Under the pieces are notes generated by a model. That model ran no database searches. It had not been told where the DNA came from and saw only the letters and a program-made list of their open reading frames with translations. The position numbers and the translations under genes were made by a program. A stretch of DNA of 64,000 nt from Sepioteuthis lessoniana (lineage: Eukaryota; Mollusca; Cephalopoda; Myopsida; Loliginidae), in assembly GCA_963585895.1 (NCBI GenBank), contig OY757917.1, forward strand, positions 99,493,386 through 99,557,385, in the 5' to 3' direction. Position 1 is the stretch's first letter, and each line of letters opens with the position of its first letter. Below are positions 32,805 through 43,975 of the stretch, piece by piece.

Positions 32805-33030
32805 ATGACTGATTGATTGATTTTTATGGCAAGTCGGCCCATCTAGAGTTATTTAATGCAAAGAGGTTTGGGAATCATGTTCACTGAACATTCATATTTA
32901 CAGTTTTTATTTATTTTTTTGGCACACAGTCCAACTGAATACAAATAATTTTTAAAAAGATCTATTTTACCTTAGTTAGGACCATAACAGGTACTACTAC
33001 TCTGGGTCATAGTGGGTTTGGGAGTAATTT
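32805..33030 (-). mobile_element. retroposon family D, copy 3, 5'-truncated
   Basis: The plus strand runs GATTGATTGATTTTTATGGC, GTTATTTAATGCAAAGAGG, a shortened body, then AGGACCATAACAGGTACTAC and TGGGTCATAGTGGGTTTGGG. The rest of the head is missing. Confidence 0.65.
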
Positions 33031-33689
33031 TTTTTTACATTTGTATCAGCAATGACCAACAAGTGACCATAAACTTTCTCAACTACATTTACTAACTTAT
33101 AAGACCTTATAAAAGCATTGTTTGATGGTAATATCAGTGTTTATTGCTGCAACAATGAATGGGATGAACAAATTTATGATTAGTTTATATAACTTTAAAA
33201 TTTCATTCATAGGATAATTTTTTCAGCTGATTTTATTAAATTTGATAAATTGAAAAAAAAATTATCCAGTGTGCATTTATTACAGATAGATAAGATACTG
33301 AGTTTAGCTCATATGTATGTATATAAATGAGAGGCCAATTATATATGAATATATATATCATAGTAATAATAATTCAAAGTTAATTTGAGTCAACAAAGAA
33401 TATCACATTAATACTGATTATATTCTATCATATCCATTATCATATTCTGTTTGTATAGAAATTTGTTTTATCAACAAATTATGCACACACTGAGCTTTTT
33501 CCCAGTCTCATAGAAGCCTAATGAAGAAATTGAACTGCAATGTCCATTATCAGATGACAAAACATCAAAAGAGAACATCAAATGCACTCAAGTCTAATGA
33601 AAAAGTCAATAACAAATGGCTGATTAAAATTGCAGAGCAATTTTCATCTTGTATTGAGTGAAAACTTCTGAGTTATTTTATAGACGCTT
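33031..33689. other. AT-rich unique sequence
   Basis: Nothing supported. Confidence 0.5.
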
Positions 33690-33845
33690 TCAAGTATCAG
33701 CAGCAACATACAGTATTGCTCTTAAATAACTACATCCCTAACATTTTTTTTAATAAAGATATTTTTCTTATAAAGTGAAGATCTCAGGATTTTATCATTA
33801 TGAGTAGAATATTATACAATCAAAACTGGTATTATTCAGCATTAC
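33690..33845 (+). repeat. interspersed repeat I, copy 2
   Basis: Collinear with 20101-20250. Confidence 0.5.
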
Positions 33846-34004
33846 TTATTACCAAAATCTGTAGCATTAAAACTTTGTAATGAAAAACATAAATATAGAA
33901 TAATATAGATACATAAACAAGGCCAATATAAGTCAACCATGAAAATTATATATATAGAAAGAGAGAAAGACAGACAGATAGAACTCGATAAAGTTAAGCA
34001 ATTG

Positions 34005-34005
<1 letters not shown>

Positions 34006-34053
<48 letters not shown>

Positions 34054-34066
34054 TGCAACTCTTTCT

Positions 34067-34102
<36 letters not shown>
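34006..34102. repeat. (TA)n and (GA)n microsatellites
   Basis: TA run at 34006-34050, a short spacer, a second TA run from about 34069, then (GA)n. Confidence 0.9.
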
Positions 34103-34103
<1 letters not shown>

Positions 34104-34270
34104 TGTATGTCCTGTTTGTTGGGTGGAATAGTTGCACATTTTCTGCCTTAGTGCTTGCTATCACATGAGCTCAGGCAAAAGCAAAGATTTCAAATGCTGA
34201 CTGGTGCAACATAATCTTTCTTCTCTAATATCATTCCACTGAGGCTTGTGCCATTAAGCTGAGTTCATTA

Positions 34271-34337
34271 ATATATATATATGTGTGTGTGTGTGTGAGT
34301 GTGTGTGTGTGTGTGAGTGTGTGTGTGTTTGTGTGTA
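34271..34337. repeat. (TA)n(TG)n microsatellite at a SINE 3' end
   Basis: Interrupted TG repeats immediately at the 3' end of the minus-strand SINE that follows; probably seeded by its tail. Confidence 0.85.
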
Positions 34338-34605
34338 TTTACCAAGAGAGGATGTGACAAAAGTCATTTTTTAAGCATAGTTTAACAGGTTTGAATTCAG
34401 AGTTTTCCTTCTCAAAGACTGGTTGCCATACAAAGGTTAAAGAGCCTGCCCTACTATTTACCTATTGCTGGAAGGAGGGTTGTTGGAGTCATACCTTTCC
34501 TAAGGGTATTAGCACAAAGTGAAATGCAAACACCTTTGTCCAGGATTTGAACTTGGGTCACTGTGTCCATTTCTTACAATGGTAATCATTACAACCTATG
34601 CATCT
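34337..34605 (-). mobile_element. tRNA-derived SINE, family P, copy 6
   Basis: The best preserved minus-strand copy. On the plus strand: GAGGATGTGACAAAAGTCAT, TTTGAATTCAGAGTTTTCCT, GACTGGTTGCCATACAAAGG, CCTAAGGGTATTAGCACAAA, and the reversed B box CAGGATTTGAACTTGGGTCA, with the A-box region in GGTAATCATTACAACC. Confidence 0.85.
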
Positions 34606-35636
34606 CCACAATCATATATCTTAATATTGATGCAGATGAATCAAGGATATACATGAATTATATGGAATTTTGTTTTTTTATATCCTAATTCCTCTTTTAC
34701 CTATATGACAAAAGCTAATAAAAGGAGAAAATATTTTCAAGAAAAATCTTTATAAAATTATAATATTCTTCCAAATTAAGATAAAAAAAATCTTTTTATA
34801 CAGGCAATCATATATTTACATTAAATTGCACATGATATGCATGCATATAAATTTATTGTAATTATCAAGCCCTTAGGGAAATAGCAATTTGCAGAGATTT
34901 AGCTCTATGTTACATAATTTTTTATTTTATATTTACTGTTTATTTCTGCTGTATTTTGGAACAATCACATAAAGTAATGCATGTTTATAGTTTTACAGGC
35001 AATTTTGACTACAGTTGCCTCAATTCTATTTAGGTTAAAAGCGATACTCAATTAATGAGATTGAAGGAAGAAGCCATGATATTATGGAAGAGCTTTTTCA
35101 TATATCCTATAAGAAGGAAACTTCTCAGAAATATTCAATACTAAAGCTTGCTTCTTTTTTAAAAAAAAAACATTTGAGTTTCAGATTTAGTCAAAACACA
35201 AACATTTAGCACATGAAGGTAACTTTAAAGTCCAGTATTGAAATTAGTTATCTCTATATTTTTATCATATTCCGAACTTTGATTTTTATCTTGTAAACAT
35301 TGAAATGGGTTTATTGTTGTTGAGGAAATATTTCTTTCGAAAATTCAACTTTTGTTGCTTGAGGGTTTTTTTTAATAACTTTTACAAATTTTACTGAGAA
35401 TTTGGACAAGATAAAAAAAAAACATTACAATCACACATAAAAATAAAGTGTGTTAAGTCTCAGCAGCTGTGATACTAAAAGGGTTTGGATGGTAAAGGGC
35501 AGGCAAAAATGATGGTGGGTGGTTGGCTCTGGTAGTGTATGAAAAGGTTGTGTATAGTGGAGGGTTGTAAAAAAAGAAAGTAAAGGTTGGGGACAAGGAT
35601 TAATTCTCCGAGAGCAGCTGATTTACTGGCTCATAT
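34606..35636. other. AT-rich unique sequence
   Basis: No supported feature. A short GC-richer patch with GGTGGGTGGTTGGCTCTGGT lies near 35513. Confidence 0.5.
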
Positions 35637-35940
35637 GAGTTGCTATGTTAATTACTTGACAGTGATAAAAATGAGAAAGAAAGCAAACTAGAAAGTTAAT
35701 GATTGACAGATGAAGAATTAGAAATAAAAAACAAAGGTAAGACAAAATAGATTTAGACTTGGGAAGAGTTGAAGAGAAGATAGAGAATAAATAAAGAAAA
35801 ATAATAGTGCAAGTAAATAGAGAGAGAGATGAATGAAAACAAAGAAAGATAAAAGTAGAAATGAAAGCAAAGGGATTTTCATAGAAGAAAATTGGTAGAA
35901 AGAAATAGGTAAAGAGAAATGAAATATTGGAAGTATAGTA

Positions 35941-35973
<33 letters not shown>

Positions 35974-36360
35974 AAAAGAGGAAAAAACAAAGAAAAAACA
36001 AAACAAAAATAAAGAAAAAACTGAAATAAGAAGAAAAAAAACAAACAAGGAAAAGAAAGAAAAAAAAGAAAGAAATGCAAAGACAGAAAAGAAAGCTAAA
36101 TGACAAAAGAATAGAAAAATAGATATAAAACATAAAACAAAATAAATGTATAAAAAGTTGTGAAAAGCAGAGAAGAAAACAAAAAAGACAAAGATGAAAA
36201 ATGATAAGATATCACAAAGGAAGAAAGGCAAATCGGAACAAAGGAAAGAAAGTAAGAAAAAGAAAATCAATGACTGAAGCAGAGAAAAGAGAGAGAAAGT
36301 GAGATAAGATAAGGAAACCCTCAATGTGAGAGAGAGAGAAAGAGAGAGAATGAATTAGAT
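35637..36360. repeat. polypurine tract with (GAAA)n core
   Basis: About 720 bases, almost entirely A and G on the plus strand, with (GAAA)n at 35942-35973 and several GAGAGA runs. The 233-codon minus-strand frame here is Phe/Ser/Leu-rich low complexity and is not a gene. Confidence 0.85.
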
Positions 36361-36389
36361 AGCAAAGAGGCCAAGTGTGAAATGAAGAC

Positions 36390-36560
36390 CTCTTGTGTAA
36401 TGAGTGCAGGGCTAACTGCTTCCAGCTGCCAGCCAACCGTCTGTTTGTGTCTGTCTGTTAATGAACTGCTTCGGATCACCATTAATTACTAGCAATGCAC
36501 TTCATTACCAAGTTCAGTGCATTTGCTAGAAAAAGACAACATTAAATACGAAATGGCAAC
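36390..36560. promoter_or_regulatory. possible conserved noncoding element with hairpin
   Basis: Balanced-composition sequence after the purine tract. It contains GTTAATGAACTGCTTCGGAT, CACCATTAATTACTAG (a TAATTA homeodomain-type core) and a hairpin CTAGCAATGCACT / AGTGCATTTGCTAG (36489-36529, one bulge). No repeat relatives were seen in the window. A regulatory role is inference only. Confidence 0.3.
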
Positions 36561-37737
36561 CACATTCAGTACCATCAAATAACAGTGATAAAAATTGTTG
36601 ACACAGACTGACAAGAAGGACACACCCACCTATTTTAGATTGAGGTGTGCATATGTGTGTGGTATATACCTTTCTTTCTAATACTCTATGGACATGTATG
36701 CTTATTGTAATCATATCTATGAACAGGTTATAGTATAATTAAAATCCTAAAATGGAATTCTCTCTATGACAGATATACTCGTCATAGTACCCACACTTCC
36801 CTGTAACATTTTTGTTTTCTTTTTTTTTTTCCAAGATAGAGTTTCAGTGTGCAATCATACTGAAAGCAAAAAGAAAAAGATAAAACCAATCCATATTGAT
36901 TTCAATTTCAGACTTTTGTATACAAATCCCTCCAGCCCCCTAATAGGATCTGAGTGATGTTAAATGAAAATGAAAACTGTTTCTATATATTTGTATGTGA
37001 GTGGGCATTTATGTTTTTGTTTTCATTATAGCTGTCACAAAACAATTTGCTCTTAATTTCTTACTTTGTGTCTATTTTCTCCACACACTCATCTGTGTAT
37101 ACATTGATTATTTTTCAAAGGCAATGAACAACCTTAAACATTAACTTACACTGTACCCCTTCATCAAACTTTAATGAAATTAAGAAAATATTTTCCTTCT
37201 CATTTTTTCATAAAATTTATATACAAAATTATTGTTTATATATATATATATATATATGAAAATAAAATAATGGAATTACAATTGAATAACAGAGAAAAGT
37301 TTCTGCATCAAAACCTACTTTTTAAAAATATTATGCAAATTAGATATCCTATGATTGTTATAAATACCATTTGTTTGTACATATAATATTCATTGCACAT
37401 CGATTATGCAAATAAATGATTTAGCATAATGTAGGCCATTTTGGTGTTAGCATGGGTGTGGAAACATGCACAGAAAGACACATTTACTCATATAGATATA
37501 TATGTGCATATGTACCAATTGCTTATGTAATCTATATTATTACAGGTAGGATTTATCAAACAAATATATCAAAACTGTCATTCAGTCTAATAATTACATA
37601 TCAAGAGAAACTACAAATTCTAAAAAATTAAAATCAACAATCACAACAATATTTCTGTGCTAAATGTATCTAAATGTCAGAATTTTGGAGAGGGTGGAGT
37701 ATCTCTTCATTACTATTAATTAGTATTAGAAAGTATG
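36561..37737. other. AT-rich unique sequence
   Basis: (TA)n at about 37237-37257. No gene supported. Confidence 0.5.
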
Positions 37738-37770
37738 ACATCATCATCATCAAGTTGTACTGACAGCACA

Positions 37771-37809
<39 letters not shown>

Positions 37810-37880
37810 ATCCCTATCATCCATTGCTCCCGGTAGATCTTCCAAACTACATCCTGTGTCTGTACAGAGCTGATGTAAAT
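37738..37880 (-). pseudogene. LINE 3' end with (GA)n expansion and (ATG)n tail
   Basis: In one minus-strand frame it reads CTDTGCSLEDLPGAMDDRDGW, here split as CTDTGCSLEDLPG and AMDDRDGW, matching the copy at 23.5 kb. A long (GA)n run (37775-37805, encoding RERERE) follows, then a (ATG)n tail. 5'-truncated to about 140 bp. Confidence 0.75.
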
Positions 37881-37989
37881 AAGAAGGAATACATAAAAGC
37901 ACATAACTGTATGCAAACAAATTATCATAATTCAATAGTTACTTGAAACCATATAAATCTTTGAAAAAGATTGACTCTGTAGCAGAAAG

Positions 37990-38470
37990 AAACTTGTATT
38001 TTTGTTTGGCGTGTAATTTAATTAGACCGTTAGAGTCACCAAACATTTTCACCCAATCAGGATGACCTGTTCTATTCAGCCTGAACCATATTTCCTAGCA
38101 GCACCAAAAATTGAACAAAGCCCTCGAATCTCTCTCTCCCTCAGAAATCCACAACGGGAACGGACGTCTTAACGTCTGCTCCTGAATAGCAGTAGCAGCA
38201 TCAACCATTATGAGGAGAGCCATCTAGTCTATCGACCCCTTGGGTCTATTCTTCTAGACCAAGGGATCCTAGTTAAAAACAAATTAGATGATGTACTCTG
38301 GCAACTTCCTATCTTCTTTCCTTACTGCGAGACCTCGCAGCATACCAGTGTAAACCCCTTTGCTTCATGCTGCCATTAAAACTTTGATATGAGGCCTTAC
38401 GACGTCTTCGTTCTTCTCCACTACCTTTATTTTCTATCAACATTTAGCAAGAGGATAACAACCAATGATT
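37990..38470. other. compositionally distinct block, possible old retroelement piece
   Basis: CpG- and GC-richer than all flanks (ACAACGGGAACGGACGTCTT, CGCAGCATACCAGTGTAAAC, CCTTACGACGTCTTCGTTC). Contains a hairpin near 38238-38268 (CCTTGGGTCTA / TAGACCAAGG). No open frame or tRNA-like head. It could be an LTR-like fragment or an untranslated region; family unknown. Confidence 0.35.
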
Positions 38471-39186
38471 TACCAATATTACCAACGAAATACCAATGCA
38501 ACCAACATCACCAACTTAAAACTTAAATCAAAAAACCCAATAACAATAATAATAATGTTATCCCCATCACTATAACTCTATCATTAAATAATCTGACAAG
38601 AGTTGACACACTGTAAAACACACTAACCAAAAAAGCACAGTTAAATAATGGGTTATGCCTTTCAACAGTGGTAACAGTGATCTGAGTAAAAAGCCATATT
38701 CAACACTACTGTCAACACATGAAATGAATAGCACTTTGATCAGCTCATCCATGTAAATTGGGCCAATGAAAGATGGTCTCTTTGCAGATATTTTCTGACA
38801 ATGATGTCATTATCATTACTGTGAAAAACTGAGTAGTCTTCCCAGTACTGCAGGTTTTTATGAGTGCAGTATACAGACTCTTAATAGTCACAGGTGAAAA
38901 TACTTATCTAATAATGGAAAAGAGATGTTTGGTAACGGAAAACTTGCTCTATCCAAAGGCATTATTTTTCTCCCTGTATCTGTTTTACTTGCTGTAGAAG
39001 TAAATAAACATAATCCCAATCAGTATGTGTGTATGTATATAATACAATATAACATTGTATATATGTCATGAAGTCTAGTCCCACAACTGAATAATGAGAA
39101 ATTCCATTGTCATCATAATATAAAGAAAATACACAACATTCTTGAAAAATAAAAAAGAAAGGAAATTGGATTGATTATATTACTTA

Positions 39187-39188
<2 letters not shown>
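38471..39188. other. unique sequence
   Basis: Interrupted ACC and AAT repeats near 38480-38560; nothing else supported. Confidence 0.45.
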
Positions 39189-39223
<35 letters not shown>

Positions 39224-39243
39224 ACACACACACACACACACAC
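39189..39243. repeat. (TC)n(AC)n compound microsatellite
   Basis: TC run followed by an AC run. Confidence 0.95.
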
Positions 39244-39593
39244 TGTTAATATGTTATACATCAATTTTCTCATTAGTTTCATTCTTCTTTCTTTTATGAT
39301 TTCTCTTTCCTGCTAACTTAATCTCCCTTTTCTTTGCTTGCTTACTTGCTCACTCTCTCTTATCTATTTAAAGGATTTCAGTCAACCAATACTTCTACCA
39401 ATACAACTGATGCCACTATCAAAAACCCATAAACAAGTAAAAGTGCTGATCCATACAGAAATAATCCTGTTATTTATGATGGGAACTATGCTTGTGTGTG
39501 TGTAAGATAATGTAAACATAGTCAATGGTGCTTGGTGAATGTCACTTTCTCACCTATGTAATCACCAGAACAAGTCAAACAAGTGAATATTAG

Positions 39594-39733
39594 ATGGGCC
39601 GAGCAATTCCTTAATCTGATAATCAAATAGGCAAGAAACTGACAGTCACCAAGTGCTGATGTCTATGCTATCTTAACTTAGAAATGTATATTCTATCACA
39701 AATATTGAGCACTCTTTATTTCTAAATAATCCA

Positions 39734-39735
<2 letters not shown>
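39594..39735 (+). repeat. interspersed repeat L, copy 1
   Basis: Matches 45391-45520: CAAGAAACTGACAGTCACCA is exact in both, followed by AGTG..ATGCTATC.CAACTTAGA and ATATTGAG.ACTCTTTAT. Both copies run directly into (TA)n, consistent with a simple-repeat tail. Confidence 0.65.

Positions 39736-39795
<60 letters not shown>
39736..39795. repeat. (TA)n microsatellite
   Basis: About 58 bp of pure TA after repeat L. Confidence 0.95.
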
Positions 39796-39799
<4 letters not shown>

Positions 39800-40627
39800 T
39801 GATGATAAATAAATCACATTCATTCAAATAATGAAAAAACAAAAAAGCTTTTGCCTTCAGGAATAGCAGTCAGTTAAATCTATATCATTGCTCAAAATGA
39901 TATATATCATTGCTTCAAAAATCTAAATGCCATTGTTCAGTCAGTAAAAGTTCCAAGGATTACAGACTTGTATTATAATCAAAAGAAATAAAGAATAACT
40001 AAAAACAATTTTTAAAAAATTTTTCATGCTACACTAAATTTTAAGTGTACTTCAACTGAAAAGACTTTGTTATTTTGGTATCAACTCTTGAATATCTTGT
40101 TCTATTTACTGGCCACAACAATCATCAGTACATAGAGATTCTATTTAGTTGCTTTAGCAGATCTTATTACCACAGAATAAGTAAAAACACCATTTCTATT
40201 TTTTTTTTACTATCAAGGCGAATATGAAATGGTTAAATTTATATTTGGGTATTTTTAACAATATTTTTATAACTGTTATACAGTGTCTGCTGAAACTTTC
40301 ATATAAGCATACACTGTTACTAGGAAACTACATTACTCTCACAGTGATGAGAGGGAAGACCTATGAGGACATGGGGATGAAATCCCCACTTATCCATCCC
40401 ATAAAAATTGCTGTGCTTCTGAGTTTGAACTCAAAATCCATCAGAAGCCATAAACGATAAACCCAGATTCATTAATACAAAATGATAAAAAAAATACCAA
40501 AGATACAAAAATTGTTGTCACTACTCATATCAAAGGAATACCTTGATTTTTCACTAGGAAAAAGATTTAAAAAATTTTTGGTACCATTTTTTAAATTTCC
40601 AAAAGTTCTGTCTGACTTCAGTTTATA
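39796..40627. other. AT-rich unique sequence
   Basis: Nothing supported. Confidence 0.5.
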
Positions 40628-41525
40628 TGGAAACATAATAGTTGTTATCATAGGAAATGGACTCAACAAGCCAAGTTCAAATCCTGGATGAGGTTATTTC
40701 ACTTTGAATTAATGCCTTCAGAAAATGTATGAATCTATATCTTTTTCCCACACCTATGGATAAATAAGGCTGACTGGGCTATTTAACCTTAGCATAGTAA
40801 TTGATGTAGGTAAACTGTTGATTGGGTGGTTGGCTGTGTTTTACAGTATATCAACAATTGTATGTTATATAATGCCAAATCTTTTTTATATGTCTATACT
40901 AAATATGATTTGTAAGTGAATAGTTTGTCAGTAACAATTTTTAAATGAGTCAGAGCTCATTTGCTTGCACACAGTTAAATTGTTTCAAGTATTGCTATCA
41001 AACACTAATAGTTTCATTTGCATACAGTCAAAAAGGTTTCAAGTATTTCTATGTAATACTAATAATTCAATTTAAGTCATCTATCTGCCCACGGTCAAAT
41101 GGTTTCAAGTACTGCTATGTAATACTAATAGTTCAATTTAACATTAATCATTTGTTTGCACACAGTTAAATGGTTTTAAGTATAGTAAATGATTAAATAG
41201 TACAATTTAACTGATATAAAGGGACCTAAGAGATACAACCACTCTGGGTCAAAGTGAACCTCAAAGTAATGCCAAATTCACAAAGCTCCAGGACTGGAAC
41301 CTCACCACCAGATAGTTTATTATCATATCTAGAACACTTGTTGGGGGTGGGGTCTTACCCTTCTGCAGAGATGCAGTTTGCATATTCTACAGCCCCAGCT
41401 GACTAGCCTGAGAGCTAAACTGTAAATTCAAACCATAAATACTCTGCTTAAAAACTGGCTTTGTGTCATATCCTGCCAGTGTTTGAGAGTTTTAGCAAAT
41501 CTATACATGGCTACCAAGAGTCTAA
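40628..41525 (+). mobile_element. tRNA-derived SINE family P, copy 5, split by retroposon C2
   Basis: First part 40628-40817: tRNA-like head, B box CCAAGTTCAAATCCTGGATG, body to TTAACCTTAGCATAGTAATT. The second part resumes at 41416 (GTAAATTCAAACCATAAATA, CTGGCTTTGTGTCATATCCT). The 598 bp between is retroposon C2. Confidence 0.85.
40818..41415 (-). mobile_element. minisatellite retroposon C2 with 7-bp target duplication
   Basis: Flanked by TAAACTG at 40811-40817 and 41416-41422 inside the family P SINE. The plus strand opens GGTTGGCTGTGTTTTACAGT with the tail module. It then has four or five ~48-bp units (TTTGCTTGCACACAGTTAAA, TTGTTTCAAGTATTGCTATC) and ends with the head GGACCTAAGAGATACAACCA..GGGGTCTTACCCTTCTGCAG. 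Confidence 0.85.
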
Positions 41526-41647
41526 TACTTTAGGAAAAAAAATCAGATTGGAAATAATAAAGGATAAACTCTTGGTGAGACTTGATCTGTGCCATTTTTC
41601 ATGGTTATAAATTTATAGTCCAATCATAAATTGATTGCAAGCAGTTA

Positions 41648-41885
41648 TATAGATGGTTTCTTTTGTTCATTGGTATATCAACTTTCATGGGTTATTTAAT
41701 GCCAAAACATCCTAGTAGAATAGTAGTGGCAGTATTTAGCTCATAGCTGGTAGAATAAGAGGATTCAAAGTCTTCCCAAAGGTATTAATTCAAAAGTGAA
41801 GATAATAGTATGACTGGAGTTTGAACTCACTTTGAAACCACACTCCAGCACTTTAGCCATTACACCACAGGGACTCACCCCACAA
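41648..41885 (-). mobile_element. tRNA-headed SINE family F, copy 2
   Basis: The plus strand runs from the tail (GGTATATCAACTTTCATGGG, TTATTTAATGCCAAAAC) to the reversed tRNA-like head GGAGTTTGAACTCACTTT..CACTTTAGCCATTACACCAC AGGGACTC. It sits between minisatellite units of the C/D type, suggesting insertion into an older copy. Confidence 0.75.
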
Positions 41886-43015
41886 TTCTATGGTTTTAAG
41901 TAACTATTCCTATTTTTGATTATAATCCTTTGCCAACAATTACAGATTCAAGTAACTATTCTTAATGCAAATAATTTATACACAAATATATAGTTTCAAG
42001 TATTCCTCTCAAATAGTAATAATTTGCAAGCAATTATAGGGTTGGCTCATTTTAGAACATGTCAATCTTTGTTGGGTTATTTTATGCTAAAGTCAGTTTA
42101 ACAATTATGGTCCTCAATTATATAAGGTACAAAAATGTATCTTCACAATAATTTTAAATAGGTAAATACTTCATATTTAGTTACAATATTAATGTCTTAA
42201 GAACCAATGTATTAATACCATTCAAAATCATTTTAAGTGTTACCTCAAATATATCTATTTGACTAATAGATAGGACCTTAATAAATATTATCACTCCATA
42301 TCAGAATGGACTTGTAACTCTATACGAGTTATTTGAAGTCAAAATTTGATTTATCTGTAAATGTTTATTTGTAACTGTAACTATATTTTGGATTGGTCAG
42401 TTTTATTTATTTATTGGCATTTGAGTTATCTAATGCCAAAATTTGATTTATTTGTAAATGTTTAATTGTAATAATAACAATAATTTTTATGTTCCATTGC
42501 ATTTTTTTTATTTGTCTATAATCATTTGTTTTCACACATATGATATCAAGTATTCCTACTTAACACAAATAATTTGCACACAGTTGTGTGGTTCACAAGT
42601 ATTCCTGTCTAAGGCTAATAATCTATATATAAAATGGTTCTATTCCTGTTTTATAATAATTTGTTTTCATATGGTTATATTTTTTGAAGTATTCCTATCC
42701 AACACCAATAATTTGCAGGCAGTTATATGATTTTAAGTACCTAATAAAACTAATCCTTAGTAAACAATTATAGCTTTAAGTGACAGTTCTTTTCTGAAGA
42801 ATATTTGTCCACAGCAATATGGTATCAAGTATTTTTATATAATACTAAAAAGTTCTAAATTGATCTATTTGACCTATAGATGGGTCCTTAACAGGTACTT
42901 CTACTCCAGATCTGAGTGAAGCTGATAATAAAGTGATACACTACACTCCCTAGACCTGGAGCCTCATCACCAGATGCAGTTTAGTGGCATACTCAGAACA
43001 GTTTTATCAGCGCTG
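41886..43015 (-). mobile_element. cluster of C/D-type minisatellite retroposons, overlapping or nested
   Basis: At least three tail modules are seen on the plus strand: about 42035 (GGTTGGCTCATTTTAGAACA), about 42326 (decayed) and about 42395 (GGATTGGTCAGTTTTATTTA). Many ~48-bp units follow (TTTGCACACAGTTGTGTGGT, TTGCAGGCAGTTATATGATT). Heads lie at about 42260 (TAATAGATAGGACCTTAATA) and 42870-43010 (TATAGATGGGTCCTTAACAG). Individual boundaries could not be resolved by eye. Confidence 0.6.
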
Positions 43016-43487
43016 AATATATAGCAAAATGACTTTGAAAGAAGCCATCACTAATGCCTTGTTAATGATATCTATTAACAGAGAAAACAATTTAGTTTCA
43101 AACTATGCTATTCTTCCAATATCTGCAATAATTTCTGTTAAACTACTTTCTTTGCATGTTTATAAAAACTAATATGAAGAACATTTTTGATAGAAAACTA
43201 ATATTAAGAATTGACAAAAATAAACATGATTCAGTAACAATTGAACTGTATGTGAGCTTAAGAATTTTGGCTTATTTATTATTTTTGAAAAGGAATTTAC
43301 TGCTTAACTATAAAACAAAGATATTTGAAAAGTATTTATCTTCTTTTCATTAGATTGTTCATTGACGTTTATGTTTGAAGTGGTTTAGTGGTTCTAACTG
43401 TTGAACACTTCATGAAAATATTACAATTACCATCAAGTAGCTGATTTTGTTCAAAACCAGAGAAAAATAAAGGGATGGTGTGTTCAT

Positions 43488-43489
<2 letters not shown>
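43016..43489. other. AT-rich; faint tRNA-like start at 43378
   Basis: GAAGTGGTTTAGTGGTTCTA at 43378 resembles a SINE P-type A-box region, but no B box or body follows. Confidence 0.35.

Positions 43490-43528
<39 letters not shown>
43490..43528. repeat. (TA)n microsatellite
   Basis: About 37 bp of TA. Confidence 0.95.
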
Positions 43529-43530
<2 letters not shown>

Positions 43531-43707
43531 TAAAAGAAATAGGTAAGCCAAATGAAGGGAAACAAAAATATGCCAACTATTTATATAATGAGCAGAGTGA
43601 GTCTTTGTTTGTTTCTTTGTCCATTCATCTATTACTTCTGCTAGGATAAGAGAGTAGTATCTGCGCAAAAGATTAAAATGATATTCTTGATATTTCAACC
43701 TAAGATC

Positions 43708-43975
43708 AAAATGTATGTATTTACCCATCTCTACAGGCAGGATATGACACAAGGTCAACTTTTCAGTGGAGTAGTGCTAGTTTGAATTCAGAGTTTTCTT
43801 TCTCCTAGACTGGTTGCCATACCAAGGCTAAAAAGTTTAGTCTGCTCTACTATTTACCCATAACTATGGGGGAAAGAGATGGATTAATATCTTTCTCAAG
43901 AGCATTAGTACACCGTCAAATACAAACAGCTTTGTCGAGGATTTGAACTTAGGTTGCCAATAACTGTTGAATCTA
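43708..43975 (-). mobile_element. tRNA-derived SINE, family P, copy 7
   Basis: The plus strand shows GTATGTATTTACCCATCTCT (3' end), GGATATGACACAAGGTCAAC, TTGAATTCAGAGTTTTCTTT, GACTGGTTGCCATACCAAGG and GAGGATTTGAACTTAGGTTG (reversed B box). Confidence 0.85.

Noticed and set aside
35623-36324. 233-codon open frame on the minus strand
   Set aside because: It is the complement of a polypurine tract and translates to Phe/Ser/Leu-rich low-complexity sequence with no domain.
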